Assembly (NCBI RefSeq): GCF_020080835.1
Contig: NC_058159.1
Coordinates: 19,254,474 to 19,318,473, forward strand
Source of the DNA: Cotesia glomerata
Lineage: Eukaryota > Arthropoda > Insecta > Hymenoptera > Braconidae
Direction: 5' to 3'
DNA length: 64,000 bases
The notes beneath the pieces are model-generated. The model saw only the letters and a program-made list of their open reading frames with translations, searched no databases and was not told the DNA's origin. Positions 1 to 12,328 of the stretch are shown here, in pieces (positions within the stretch are counted from its first letter, which is position 1; each line of letters starts with the position of its first letter). The translations under genes and the position numbers were made by a program.

Positions 1-3000
1 CCCGGAGGCCACAGCCAAGGTAGCAGTGGTTCACCAAGCTTACATGGTGGATCACATGGCCGTCAAATAGGGGGAGCTCAAGGTCATCCAGCTCAGCAAG
101 AAACTGCAGGCTCTGGATTAGATGTACCTAACTCAGCAAGTGCACGTAATTCACTATCACCATCAATGAGTGCCACTCAAGATGCTGCCAATTATGCAAA
201 ATCTGCGCAAAGGCCAACCAGCCCTTCACCGTCCGTTGCTAGCGAAAAAACTGAAGTTGATTTACAAGTAAATATTTATCTCTTAAATAAATAAATAAAT
301 TATGTATATAATAAATTTTTAATTGTTTGATTTCAGGACAAACAAGAACGTGAAGAAGAAGAAAGAAAAACTCGTATACAACTTTACGTATTTATTTCGA
401 GATGTATAGCTTATCCATTTAATGCTAAACAACCTACAGATATGACTCGAAGACAAATGAAAATTACAAAACAACAACTGGAAACACTATGTTCTCGTTT
501 TCAGGTATATTTTATTTATAAAAAGAAATTTTTATTAGTATAATGATGTATATATATATATATATATAAATGATTTTCATGATAGATATATCTTAGACCT
601 ACGAAGCCATGTAATAAAAATTTCTAATTTCTTTAGAAGCCTCGCAGAGTCTTAATTCTTGAATCTGTAATATATTATCTTCGAGTACTTTTTATTAAAT
701 TAATCGAATTTTTTAAAAAATATCGTTTATTTAAACTTTTAAAAATTAAAAATTTCCGAAAAACTTAGAAATAAGGAATTTATGACATGGTAATGAAAGC
801 TTTAATAAGTGCGATGTCATTTATATCTTAAATTTTTGTAGGCTTTCCTGAAAGGAGAGACTCAAATTATGGCAGATGAAGCCTTCCACAATGCCATTCA
901 GAATTACTACGACGTATTTCTGAAATCAGAAAGAATTGTGAAAATAGTACAAAGCGGAGCTTGTTCCCAGTACGACTTTCGAGAGGTGTTCAGGAACAAT
1001 ATCGAAAAGCGTGTTCGCAGCCTCCCGGAAATCGATGGGTTGAGCAAAGAGACTGTTCTTACGTCCTGGCTGGCTAAATTCGATTGTATTTTTAAAGGAA
1101 CTGGTGACGAAGACACCAAAAGGCCATCTAGGATGCAACAGCAGTCTTTGAATTCGGAGTTGATATTGTCGAAAGAGCAACTGTACGACATGTTTCAACA
1201 AATTCTTGGCATAAAAAAATTTGAGCATCAGCTTCTGTTCAACGCCCTTCTGTTGGATTCAGCCGACGAGCAGGCTGCCGCCATCAGGAGGGAGCTGGAC
1301 GGTCGCATTCAGAAAGTTAACGAAATGGAAAAGGTAATGAAGTTAATTTAAAATTTTAATGTGCAATTACTAAGTTATGTTTTTTCTTTCTTCTTCAGAA
1401 CCGAAAGCTCATGCCGAAATTTCTCCTTAAGGAGATGGAGTCGCTCTACATTGAGGAGCTCAAGTCGTCTATCAATCTACTAATGACTAATTTGGAGTCA
1501 TTACCGGTCTCCAAGGGTTCGATAGACAGCAAATATGGGTTGCAGAAGCTGAAGCGCCGTAGTGACCGCTCCCGCTACCGCACCCAGGGCTCTCTCGCTA
1601 AATTGGAGAGCGACTCCGCCGATTCCGATCCGCAACTCACTAAAATGGACGTGGGTTTGAGTTTTTCTATGGAAGTTGTTGTCATGGAGGTTAAAGGTCT
1701 CACAAGCCTTGCGCCAAATCGCATTGTGTATTGCACTATGGAAGTCGAGGGTGGTGAGAAGCTACAAACTGATCAAGCTGAAGCTTCGAAGCCAATGTAA
1801 ATGATAGAAAAAAAAAAAAAAATAAATAAATAAAACAATAAAATATTTAATCATGGCAATCTATGTTCTATATATTGTTTTATTTTCATTCTTACAGGTG
1901 GGATACTCAGGGTGATTTTACAACGATGCATCCATTACCAGTAGTCAAAGTCCGCCTATATACAGAAAATCCTGCAATGCTGGCGCTCGAAGACAAGAAA
2001 TTGGGCGAAGTAATACTACGGCCAACTCCGTTGTCCTCAAAGGTACCCGAATGGCACCGTATGACTGTCGCAAAAAAAGATCCAGATCAAGATTTAAAAA
2101 TCAAAATAGCTTGTCGAATGGATAAACCACTGAATATGAAACATTGCGGCCATCTCTATGCTATGGGAAAATCAGTATGGAAAAAATGGAAGAAACGGTA
2201 CTATGCTTTAGTCCAAGTCTCGCAGTACACATTTGCGATGTGCTCATATAAAGAAAAAAAAAGTGAGCCGTCGGAAATGATGCAGCTCGATGGCTATACA
2301 GTGGACTATATTGAAGCCGTTTCTGCTAATATTATGTTTGGAACAGAGTTAGAAGGTGGAAGGTAGTTATAATACTGCAATATTATTGACCTAAATAATA
2401 TTATAGTTAAATTTATTTGCAAATTATGTTATTTTTTCAGGTACTTCTTCAACGCCGTCCGCGAAGGAGACAACATTGTTTTTGCCTCGGACGACGAGAA
2501 TGAGTGCCATTTATGGGTGATGGCTATGTACAGAGCGACTGGTCAATCTCATAAACCTACACCACCTGTTTCTATTGCTGATAAGAACTCTACCATTAGC
2601 AAAATACAAGGAGATGCTGATCGAGCTAGAAAACATGGCATGGAAGATTTCATAAGCGCCGATCCATGCAAATTTGATCATCCTAGTCTATTCAAATTTC
2701 TTCAAAATTTAACTCTTGACTACAGGCTTAATGATCCATACTGTTCTTTAGGATGGTTTTCACCAGGTCAACTTTTTGTAATAGATGAATATTGTGCAAG
2801 GTAAAGTAACAATGATAATTTACAATAAACAGTCGATATATGATAAATAATTTTAAAATAGTCAAGTTTTGTTATGGTAATCATTATTATTTTTTTTATA
2901 AAGATACGGAGTTCGTGGATGCCACAGACATCTCTGTTACCTTAACGATCTTCTAGATCGTTCAGAACGAGGCTGTATGATAGATCCCACATTACTCCAT

Positions 3001-6000
3001 TTTAGTTTTGCATTTTGTGCAAGTCATATTTGTGGAAATCGTCCAGATGGGATAGGAACTATAACACACGAAGAAAAAGATAAATTTGCAGAAATCAAAG
3101 AACGTTTAACGCAATTATTAGAAAAACAAATTACGAATTTCAGGTAATAGTATTTGATTAAGATTTCCTATTAATTTTAAATATGAAAGATTTTCGTTAT
3201 ACTTAGAAATGTGAAAAAATAACTTTTTTCAATTATTGTAGAGTATCTTTAATTATACATACGATATCAAAGTTTCCTAAGCCCTATCTCTTAAAATAGA
3301 GCTTAGCGACATCCTTCAGTGCTTCATAGTAGTTAATTTACAAATAATGACATAAAATAACTTATGTCTTTAATTAATTTAAGCCTATTAAACCAGTTGT
3401 TCATCATATGCTCAAAACATTCCTATAATTTACAGCTTCCCTTGCGATTTTTAGCCCACCGTGGATACACAGCTTATACACCGTTCAAGTGCATACGCCG
3501 TGTATACATAATAGTCAGATAAGAAGAAAAAATTTTTTCTTCAAGTTTCCAAAAAGTTTCAAATTAGTTAAGTTATTTTTGACATTATTATATGAAAATT
3601 TTTGGGAAAAAAAATATAGAACATATGTACTGTATCAACATCGTGTATACACGTTAAAGGCGGCGTATCAAACGGTACATACACGGTGAGTTCAAAGCTG
3701 CAACGGTTTTCTAAAAATTTCAATACAACTGAGATCTACACTATCAAAAATCGGGAGTGAATTTTACTCCGCATTCACTCCCATCACTCGGAGTACTGGA
3801 GTGAAGTAATTAAACACTCCGCGTTCGGAGTGAATCCAGAGTTTTTTTCAGCGGAGAGATTTCGGAGTGAATCTGGATTTTAATCCGGAAAACATACGAG
3901 TGCGGAGTTCTTATACTATAATCAATTTTTGTATAATTGGAACAAGTTTTATGTGCCAAATTATTTTTTTTTTCGCAGGTATAAGATAAATTTTACTTAA
4001 AAAAAATATTTTTTTTTGAGTTGTATAAAAAAGTTTTTAAAATTCGAATTTCGACAGAAATTGAAATAGTATATTACACTACCAGGGCAGAAAGTTTGAG
4101 ATTTCTGCACTGCGCGCCATGATGCCCGAGGCGTAGCCGAGGGCATCATGGCGCTCAGTTCAGAGCTCTCAAACTTCTGCCCGTGTGGTGTATACTATTT
4201 TTCTTTATAGCCGGTCGAAAGTACGTAAATATTATAATGTATTGGATTGAGAAAAAATTGATGCCTGCCCCCGACATTTGCGGCACGAGCGAAGCGAGTG
4301 CTGCTGGTCGGGGGGGCAGGCATCAAATAAAAAAATCAATGTAGATAATTGACCAACATTTTATTTGAAACGTTTTTAGCTTAAATAAAACTGAAATTTC
4401 TGGAATTCAACAAATATAAAAATAAAAAAAAGAGCATTTTAACTGAAAATTAACAATAATTAATAATAATTAAATTGAATTTTTGCTACTGCGTACATTT
4501 TTTTTCTCATTTTCGCCATGGTTACAAGTATAATAAAAATTATTTATTATATCGCCATGAAATACGCAGTTTTGAAATAAATTAGGTGGATTTTCATCAA
4601 CAGAAAGACATTTTGATTTTTGTTTATTTAAATGATGCTGGGTTCCACTTCCAATAGCTTCGATTTGTTTTCCTGGTGGCGTATTCTCTGATTTTTCTGA
4701 GAAAACTGTAACTGGTGGTTTTTTCAAAAAGTGCGTAGGTTTTGTTGATCGGTTATTGTGCATTACAAGTATTTTTTTGTTGTTAGCTGTTGTGAAAACA
4801 GGTGTAGGTGATCTGCAATTAAGTTTAGGTTGTTCTAGTTTATCGATTTCAAGTAACTCCTCCTCGTTAATCTCAAAACCATCAGAGAAGTGATCGCATT
4901 CCATTTCACCATCTGGAGATGTCTTATCATTCATTGGAATTATCACTTCAGCTTCAATGATGTTTGTTGATGAACTTGTTAATGTATATGGTTTAGTTGG
5001 TTGTGGATCAGTTGATGTAGATGGTGGTGGATCAGTTGATCTCGATGATTGATGATTAGTTCTAGAGAGTATTAGAGAGAATTCTGATCCATGAGTTATA
5101 TTCTCATATATTTTTTCCCGATTCTTCATTGAATTTTCCACATACGCTGTTGATTAACGAATTATTTATAAATAAAATTTGCATTTAAAAAAAAGGGTGT
5201 TATTTAGATTTTTAAATAAAATTTTGTAATTAAATAAATAAAAAGTAACCTAGAGCGATTGCTGTAGACTTCCAACCTCCGAGTTGTTTTAACATTGTCT
5301 CATTAGCACCCGAGTCAGACAACAGAGTTGCGCCAGTTCTTCGGAAACAATGTCCGGTGTATAATTTGGGATTAGGTAAGTTCAAATGTGAAGCTATAGC
5401 GCGCGGTGTCTCCCCAATTTTGTTTCTGCCGATTACTTGTTGGTAAAATTTTCCATTCTGATATTTGATGAAAAATCTGTCGGTGAATGATTCTTTGGCT
5501 CTCTTTTCAATATATTGCTTGACTCTATTGTAAAAGGGTTCTCCGATGACAAACTGGCGAGGGACATCATTTTTTGTCTCATTGATAGAAACCAGGAACT
5601 TTTACCACGATCTTCGACATCTTGCACTTTAAGTTTGCTGATCTCGTCACATCTCAGAGCTCCACAAACTCCAAATATCAGTATAACCTTGAAGTATTCG
5701 AAAAATTAACATATAAATTAATAAAAAAAATTGATAAAAATTATTATAAATACTAACCTTTGAAACAAAATGATTGTTATCTGGAGCTGTTTTCATAAAT
5801 CTTGAAATTTCATCCCACTTAAGGGTCAACGATTTTTTGGCTTAAAACCTTTAGAATTATTTTTGATTAGGCTTTTTAAATTATAAAATTTAGTAATATC
5901 AATATCCTCTTGTGTATACAGTGTTTTTTTCAGCATCGACCACATGCTCCATAAAGTGGAAGGTTTAAGTTTTTTACTCAAGTCTTTAAAATATACGACT

Positions 6001-9000
6001 AAATTTGTTTCTTCTGAACTTGATAGAGAGCCTTGATTAGTTAATTGCCAATTTTTATAATTTTCATAAACTAATTTATACCGATCAGCGGACTTTTTTG
6101 GCAATGTATCTGATTGGATAATTAGTTTCGCTTCATTATCGAAATTTCTCACTATCTCCTCTTCGTCTGCAGATTCGTCAGTTGAGATCATTTTTTTTTT
6201 TCAATGATACTTTAAATAAATAAATTTTATCTATTTTACACCCGTCACTATCAAACACTGTATCTTACTGTCATCAATCGTAAATAACCAGCGTAAACAA
6301 AACATAGTAACAAATGACTAATGTCAGTCGGGATAATGAAATAATATTTGCTCCCGCTGTTACAGAGTGTGAATATGCAGCTTTACCAATGCACGAATGT
6401 TGAACTTTCTGCTTTAAAAAGGTGCAAAATTTGCGTACTTTCGACCGAGGTATAAAGAAAAATAATTTATTAATTGTTATTTTTTAAATCTCTAAATATG
6501 AATTTTATCATTTTTAAATGAGTCAACTATTTTTTTATTTTTATTCAATAAAAAGAAATAAAAAATTTACTCCGCGGAGTGAAGTCCGTTAATAAAATAA
6601 TTTTAAGGACATGTCTATTCATTCTCAAAAAAGTCCTGATAAATCCACACCGCGTGAATGTAAGGACCTTTACATTCATGCAGCGTGGATTTAAGGCCCT
6701 CACATTTACGCGAAGTGGATTTATCAGGACTTTTTTATGTGTGAATAGACACTTCTTAATTTTAATCCGTCTCGGATTTCACTCTCGTTGGGAGTAATCC
6801 ATATTTTTAACTTTCCGCTACGAAAACTAATAATTTACAAAAATTGAGAAGCTATCGTTTTCCCCCAGTTTTGAAAAATCGAGATTAAAAAAAAAAAACT
6901 CAGAAAATTTTGTACGTAAAAATTTGCATTGAATGCTTCAAACACATCAAAATCGGTTAATTCGAGAAATATCGAAATTCCAAAATTTCGAAAAAATATT
7001 TTATTAAAACGACTACCGGATCTTAGAGCTTGAAATGTTGTTGTATTTGTGAGCTCCAAAAGCTCAAAACTTCATAGCGGGTTAGTTGTCGGGCATTGTA
7101 TAAACTTGAAAATAACGAAAAGTTCCAGGGACGGCCTGCAGGGTCAATCGTTTTTTGAGATCCACAGATTCGGTAGAATCTGGCGCCAAGTTCCGTTCAA
7201 ATCTGCTGAAAACGGAGCGCCAGACTACCGACTATGTTTACTGTAAGCAGAACGGTATTTTGAGGTTGCAAAATTTTATTTAATTCTACCGTACTTTTTT
7301 TTCATAAATTGTATATTATAACAGTAATTCATACTTTATTTGACTGTTATTAATTAATTATATTCACTTATAACAATTAATCTAATTGAAATTATTAAAT
7401 TTAATCAGCACAAACTATAGCAACGCAAAAATTTCGATCCTGACTTTTTTTCGATGGGCAAAGTGATCTGCCACAGACTAAATAATTTGAGAATACATAA
7501 TAATCCTTCATTAGATGGGAAACTACAATTAAAAAAAGATATTTCACAGCTTGCATCTACACCCGCCAGGGTGCGCTGGAATTATTTTTCCATAAACTGT
7601 AGTTTCAAGGGAATAGTTTGCTATAAAAAATGCAACTAACGTGAGATTTAAGTTGGTACCAATTGTAAATTTTTATTATAATTACAAAAAATACTAAAAT
7701 CCGAACAAAAACAGTTTCACTGTAAAAAATCGCGCCAAGTCCACGTTCATAAGACTATTAAGAAAAAAAATTTGTTTTTTTCTTTACAAAAATATATAAA
7801 ATAAAAAAATTAAAAAATCCAAGTAACCGATATGATTGTTTATGATTTTCGGAAGTTAAAAAAAATTGTGTTATAAATTTAAAAATTAAGAAAAAAATTT
7901 TGGAACGTACTTGGTGTGCGTCATTGTGTATTTCAATTTTTTTTAAGTCTTAGTAAATAGATTTTACGAATTTCATTAAAAGTAAAATATTTTGCAACCG
8001 CGCACACTAAATACGTTCCAAATTTTTTTTTTAATTTTTAAATTTATAACACAATTTTTTTTAATTTCCGAAAATCATAAACAATCATATCGGTTACTTG
8101 GATTTTTTAATTTTTTTATTTTATATATTTTTGTAAAGAAAAAAACAAATTTTTTTTTCTTAATAGTCTCATGAGCGTGGACTTGGCGCGATTTTTTACA
8201 GTGAAACTGTTTTTGTTCGGATTTTTTAGTACTTGAAACATTCGAGATTCTTCTAAAATCAATATCAAAGAGATTCCCACTATTAATTATTCTTGGTGTA
8301 TAAGTATTTGAAGATAATTATTTTGTAATATATTAATTGTATAATCAAATCAATGAAATATATAATACATTATTTTATGTTATTTTTAGGTACACCTTTC
8401 CATTCGGTCGTCCAGAAGGTGCCCTAAAGGGTACTTTATCTCTTCTCGAACGTGTTCTTATGAAGGATATTTCATCAAACGGTCCATCTGATGAAGTTCG
8501 AGGGATCATTAAATCATGTTTAGAAACAGCAGCACTTGTTAATTATGAGATGTTATCAGCAGCAGCTAAAATTGAAGATGAATATAGTGCTGAAGATGTT
8601 CTCCCAGGAAAAAAACTAGAAGATCTAAAAAGATTAGCTGAGCTTTGTGTTGATTTACTTCAACAAAATGAGGAACATTATTCGGAGGTATTAGTTAGGT
8701 TTTTAGAACTAAGTGTTGATTGTTAAGGGCTTTCGAGGTAGAGGGAAAGCATGCTTTTAAACAGATTCAGGTAAGGGTCTGAAACCTCCTCAGAAGACAA
8801 ATCTAATTATTATTATTATTATGATTATTATTATCAAAATATTTATTATATTATGTTGCCTTGAGCTTATCGCTTAGGTTAATAATTCATCGTAGCATAA
8901 ATTTATTTTGTAGAAATAGCTTATAGAATAGAAGATATTAGAAATTAGTTTGTAGTGTCTTCTGAGTCCTCGAGAGTTCTTTGCCCATGGCTGGCGGTCC

Positions 9001-11913
9001 CACCACCTTGGGCAAAAGAAAAATTTTCCACCGTATATGTGTGTCGTCCAATATTTTCACGTTTCGCTCCTACTACACTGCACCGCAGGCGTTCGCCTGG
9101 TTCAGCGATCTCCTGGTGGAGCACGCTGAGATCTTCTGGTCTCTCTTTGCCGTTGACATGGACAAAGTATTATCCGAACAACCACCTGATACCTGGGAAA
9201 GTTTTCCATTATTTCAAATTTTAAACGACTATCTTCGATTAGATGGTAAGTTATATTGATAAGTATTTTTATGTGTTCTATACATTATATTTTAATATTC
9301 AAATAAATTCAAATTTTTTCTCTAATCTTCTAAAAAATATTGAATAAATGTAACAGATAATTTGAAAAATGGACGATTTCATCAACATCTTAGAGACACA
9401 TTTGCGCCTCTAGTGGTACGTTATGTAGATCTTATGGAAACATCAATAGCACAATCTATTCACAAAGGATTCGAAAAAGAGCGATGGGAAATTAAAGGAA
9501 ATGGATGTGCTACTTCAGAAGACCTTTTTTGGAAGCTCGATGCTTTGCAATCCTTTATTAGTGGTCTTCATTGGCCTGATCAAGAGTTTAGGCAGCACTT
9601 AGAACAACGTTTAAAGCTTATGGCGTGTGATATGATAGAATCGTGTATTCAACGAACTGACGATGCATTTAAACAATGGTTAAAAAAAGGCGTAACATTT
9701 ATCTCTACCGATTATATAATACCCTCTGAAATGTGTGCTATGGTAAATGTTATTTTAGACGCGAAAAATCAAAGCTTTAAGTTATGTGCAGTCGACGGAG
9801 TTGACGTTGTAAGTACAATTGTTTTTTCATCCTCTTAATTAAATCAAAATGTAGTCAAATTATAAATATTAGTGGAAAATAATTAGATAGAACAAAGATT
9901 AAAATGAAAAAGCGTTACCAAAATAGATTCTCTCGGTAATAATTCATAAAATTGATCGATAGAATTTTCCAGGTGTAAACTTTCATATAAGAAAGTGATA
10001 CTTAATTTATAACGGGATTTGTATTTAATACGTTTGGATCCAAAAACTTGGCTGCTGAATGCCAGGCTGCAATCAAATTTTAAGCTTATGACTATTATTC
10101 TTTCTAGTTATATGTTAGAAGTTTTAATTCATCCAATAAAATACTTAAATTAGATAATAAAAAATTAAAGTTTATAATTGTCATTAAATTCCGTATACAA
10201 TTGTAATAACATTCTTATCATTTTAGCACCAGTACCACGCCAAAATTGATGATTTGATCGATAAAACATCAGCTAGTATGAATCAAGGAATGATTGACAA
10301 ACTTGTCGCAGTTTTAGATGCAACTTTATCGAAATTATCACGTTACGACGAAGGGTCATTCATCGGTTCAATTCTTAGTTTTACGGTACATTAATTGTAG
10401 ATTAACTTAAAATCTCTTTGAGTTTCGATTTTATTTTGATTTATACAAACACTTTCATTATAATAATAATCTGGAGTTCGGATGTTTAGAAAGTCTCTGG
10501 CAGTGGTAAAGAAATGGGCCAAGCTTACGTTAATTTCACAAGAAATTGTATGGATCAAATTCGTAGCAAAGTCATCGACGAATTATGGATTTTGAACTTC
10601 TTCGAGGTATAGTAACGCTAGTAATAATTTTATGAATCGAAAACAATAAAAACAGATGTTTGAATTGCATCTTTATGAATTTTAGCAATGGTATACTGAA
10701 CAAATCAAAATGCTTTGCACATGGTTATCAGATAGATTGGATCATAGTCTTCATCTTTATCAGTGTACTTGTTTAGCTCACATTGTAAAGAAAGTTTATT
10801 CAGATTTTGAGCTCCAAGGAGTGATGGAAGATAAATTGAACTCGAAGACATATCAGACGATAGCGCAAAGAATGCAGACGGAAGAAGCAACTTGTGCCTT
10901 AACAATGAGTGCTCAGAATGACGAGTAAGTGATTTATTTTTAACAAAGTTAATAAATAAATAATAAAACTTAAAAAAAGGAATGTATTGATTAACTAGAT
11001 AATGGATAATTTTGTGATTTCACAGAGTTTCCGATATTTTGTTTTACCTTTTCTTAGGAGTTTTGTGATTATCTCAAGTTTCGTAAAGTAACATAAAAGA
11101 TATCAGTTTTTAAAACGTAAACAATGTTTCTTCGATTTTTGAACAAATTTTTAAAAATATTTATCAATTTGGCAATTTAAAATATTTGAATGCAGAAAAT
11201 GTCCTAATTAATGTACTGGTACGTAATAGTCCAGTTCCAAAGTATTTTGAGGAAAAAATTTGGTTCAAGATGGTATTCTGTAGTTTACCTTAAATAAGTC
11301 ATCAAAATACCTGATAAAATTGACTAGGAATTCGGCTAGTATCGATATAATTTCGATACTAAACTAACTTCATTTTAGTCATAAATTTTATATTATAGGA
11401 TCAATTGATAGTGGGCTCGTTCAAGTTTACTAAGCTCTTGACAGATCTTAGCAGATCTTCTTGTACCAAAAACTAAAAGTGACTACATTCTCTCATTTTT
11501 TGATTTCAAAAACTTTTTTTGCTCAATTTTGGATACGTGTAAAAAATTCCTATTGATTGATTTTATAAAACTAAAAAAAAAAAAAAAATATCGATTTTAT
11601 AAGTTGTCATTTCGATCTAAAGAACATTCCTTAATTTTAAGAGTTTTGAATATAATTAAATTTTAGTATTTATTGGTTAGTTAAAAATTAATTTATTTTT
11701 TAATACAGAGGACTTTCCGAGAATGGAAATGACGACGACGTTGAGCGACCAAAAACAAAAGTTACTATTGTCGAGTCTGCAGGCGCGGATGATGCAAACT
11801 ACGTCGCTAATCTTACCAATGTAACGTCTAATGTTGTAGGAAAAGTTGGAAGTATGTTTGGTAAAGGGATCGGCGGTCTTTCAACGAAATTCGGTGGACC
11901 GAGCTGGTTTTAG
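1..11913 (+). CDS. Cadps: Calcium-dependent secretion activator (CAPS/Cadps), 5'-partial, 14 exons
   Basis: CAPS primes dense-core vesicles for calcium-triggered exocytosis at the plasma membrane. Exons, all with GT/AG borders and matching phase: 1-267, 337-504, 842-1333, 1399-1796, 1898-2362, 2441-2800, 2904-3143, 8390-8687, 9089-9245, 9357-9808, 10227-10385, 10490-10606, 10686-10924, 11709-11913 (TAG 11911-11913). They give 1,338 residues; the N-terminus lies upstream of the window. Order: Ser/Gln/Gly-rich low-complexity leader, the conserved QLYVFISRCIAYPFNAKQ block, a C2-like domain (roughly 395-530), a PH domain (roughly 530-650, WKKRYYALVQVSQY), then the MUN (Munc13-homology) region to near residue 1250. 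The ending, with Gly-rich MFGKGIGG and a final PSWF, is a plausible insect C-terminus. Family assignment rests on near-continuous similarity to animal CAPS; splice isoforms cannot be judged. Confidence 0.95.
3740..3925. repeat. GGAGTGAA/ACTCC-rich repeat, left remnant
   Basis: Short inverted and direct occurrences of ACTCCG and CGGAGTG cluster here and again at 6560-6590 and 6770-6800. The two parts look like the edges of an older element that was split by the tyrosine-recombinase element and other insertions. No coding potential. The family is not recognised. Confidence 0.35.
4064..4200. repeat. Palindromic hairpin module (H1 copy 1) at the B end of the recombinase element
   Basis: It starts TAGTATATTACAC, ends GTGTATACTATTTTT, and folds on itself: GGGCAGAAAGTTTGAG near the left pairs with CTCAAACTTCTGCCC near the right, and GATGCCCGAGG pairs across the tip with CGAGGGCATC. 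The tip holds GCGTAGC (4131-4137), a GNA-triloop mini-hairpin sequence. A homologous hairpin sits at 62788-62936 in the same position next to the same element end. Confidence 0.8.
4201..6460 (-). mobile_element. Crypton-like tyrosine-recombinase element with inverted ends
   Basis: The two ends are inverted versions of one sequence: left TTCTTTATAGCCGGTCGAAA then GTACG (4201-4225), right the reverse complement of TTCTTTATACCTCGGTCGAA then AGTACG (6434-6459). They differ in the short AGCCGG versus ACCTCGG step, and the same two end types are kept in the deleted copy at 62040-62789. A GC-rich hairpin with GCGAAGC at 4289-4295 lies near the left end. The body encodes a tyrosine recombinase on the minus strand. 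Cryptons, the known animal transposons with such enzymes, are not normally described with terminal inverted repeats, so the class call is inference. Confidence 0.7.
4470..6191 (-). pseudogene. Tyrosine recombinase (integrase) of a Crypton-like element, frameshifted
   Basis: Reading from 6191 downward: an N-terminal 121-residue core-binding (SAM-like) part rich in acidic residues (6191-5826), then the catalytic part. Box I is GALRCDEISKL, box II is GHCFRRTGATLL (HxxR), followed by GGWKSTAIAL and the nucleophile in AYVENS (Tyr codon 5142-5144). Two introns are inferred: about 5688-5757 (GTTAGT...AAG) and 5147-5249 (GTTACT...CAG). The C-terminal 220 residues (to 4470) are Ser/Thr/Pro-rich with a final NCVFHGDIINNFYY-type motif seen in insect integrase-like proteins. 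Two single-base losses break the frame: one in an A-run near 5826, and one near 5593-5605 between box I and the following strand. The copy is therefore probably dead. A domesticated host gene is unlikely given these breaks and the flanking inverted ends. Confidence 0.8.
6603..6757. mobile_element. Small palindromic MITE
   Basis: Left end AAGGACATGTCTATTCATTC and right end GTGTGAATAGACACTTCTT are inverted copies. The inner arms AAAAAAGTCCTGATAAATCC and GGATTTATCAGGACTTTTTT are also inverted copies. The interior repeats GTGAATGTAAGGAC-like words. No coding capacity. Confidence 0.65.
6806..7158 (+). mobile_element. Divergent TG-family TIR element lacking the microsatellite
   Basis: It begins TTAACTTTCCGCTACGAAAA and ends AGTTCCAGGGACGGCCTGCA followed by GGGTCAATCG. 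These are diverged forms of the family ends TTAACTTCCCGCTAAGAAAA and AGTTGCAGGGATGGCC. The interior is short and has no (GT)n tract, unlike the five full or split copies elsewhere in the window. Confidence 0.5.
7693..8230. repeat. 538-bp inverted repeat (foldback/MITE) just upstream of a CAPS exon
   Basis: Arms of about 225 bp: ACTAAAATCCGAACAAAAAC at 7693 mirrors GTTTTTGTTCGGATTTTTTA at the right end, and the match continues through AATCGCGCCAAGTCCACG and its complement, to a central loop of about 80 bp. Near-perfect arms suggest a recent insertion. It ends 159 bp before the CAPS exon at 8390, so the intron transcript could form a long hairpin. No coding capacity. Confidence 0.85.
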
Positions 11914-12322
11914 ATTTATTAAATAGTAAAATCACGAAAGCAACATAATACATAATACCAAAAATTAACACTCAATTAAAATACTATTAATATTGTTATT
12001 ATTGATTTTTATTATTATTAAAAAGAATAGAGAATATCTGAATTATAAAAAAAAACTACTTAATGCATTGATCTATAATAACGACACAAAAAACTAAGCA
12101 GATAGTAATACGATATAGTTCTATACGTAAAATTCATAGAAACGAATTCTTGTTGTAACTTATGTTATAAGAGTAAAAAAAAAAATCGAGCAAAATATTT
12201 ATTTTGATTGATAATAGATGATGTATATCTTGACTGAGTGAAATAAGTTTTATTGATTTGTACAACAAAATGTAATGCCTAAAGTTTGAATGTAAGTGAT
12301 CGAATAATTAAGATCATATTAT

Positions 12323-12328
12323 AATAAA
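12323..12328 (+). promoter_or_regulatory. Candidate polyadenylation signal for CAPS
   Basis: AATAAA about 410 bp after the CAPS stop codon, in AT-rich sequence. Chosen by position only; other A-rich variants lie nearby. Confidence 0.4.

Larger units (their letters stand above)
3144..8389 (+). other. Large CAPS intron filled with mobile elements
   Basis: This is the only long intron in the visible part of CAPS; most of the others are under 0.5 kb and the next longest are about 0.8 kb or less. It has GT/AG ends. It holds remnants of an element rich in GGAGTGAA motifs (about 3740-3925 and 6560-6800), the tyrosine-recombinase element and its hairpin (4064-6460), a small palindromic element (6603-6757), a divergent TG-family copy (6806-7158) and a long inverted repeat (7693-8230). 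I see no host exon in it. 7250-7690 is plain AT-rich sequence. Confidence 0.85.

Noticed and set aside
3489..3689. 66-codon frame in the CAPS intron
   Set aside because: No domain or splice context; repeat-like CGTGTATAC words explain it.
8688..9088. A possible extra CAPS exon coding the vertebrate-type PHVDKGE insert
   Set aside because: I looked for it between the exons at 8390-8687 and 9089-9245 and found none; the two exons join in phase without it.
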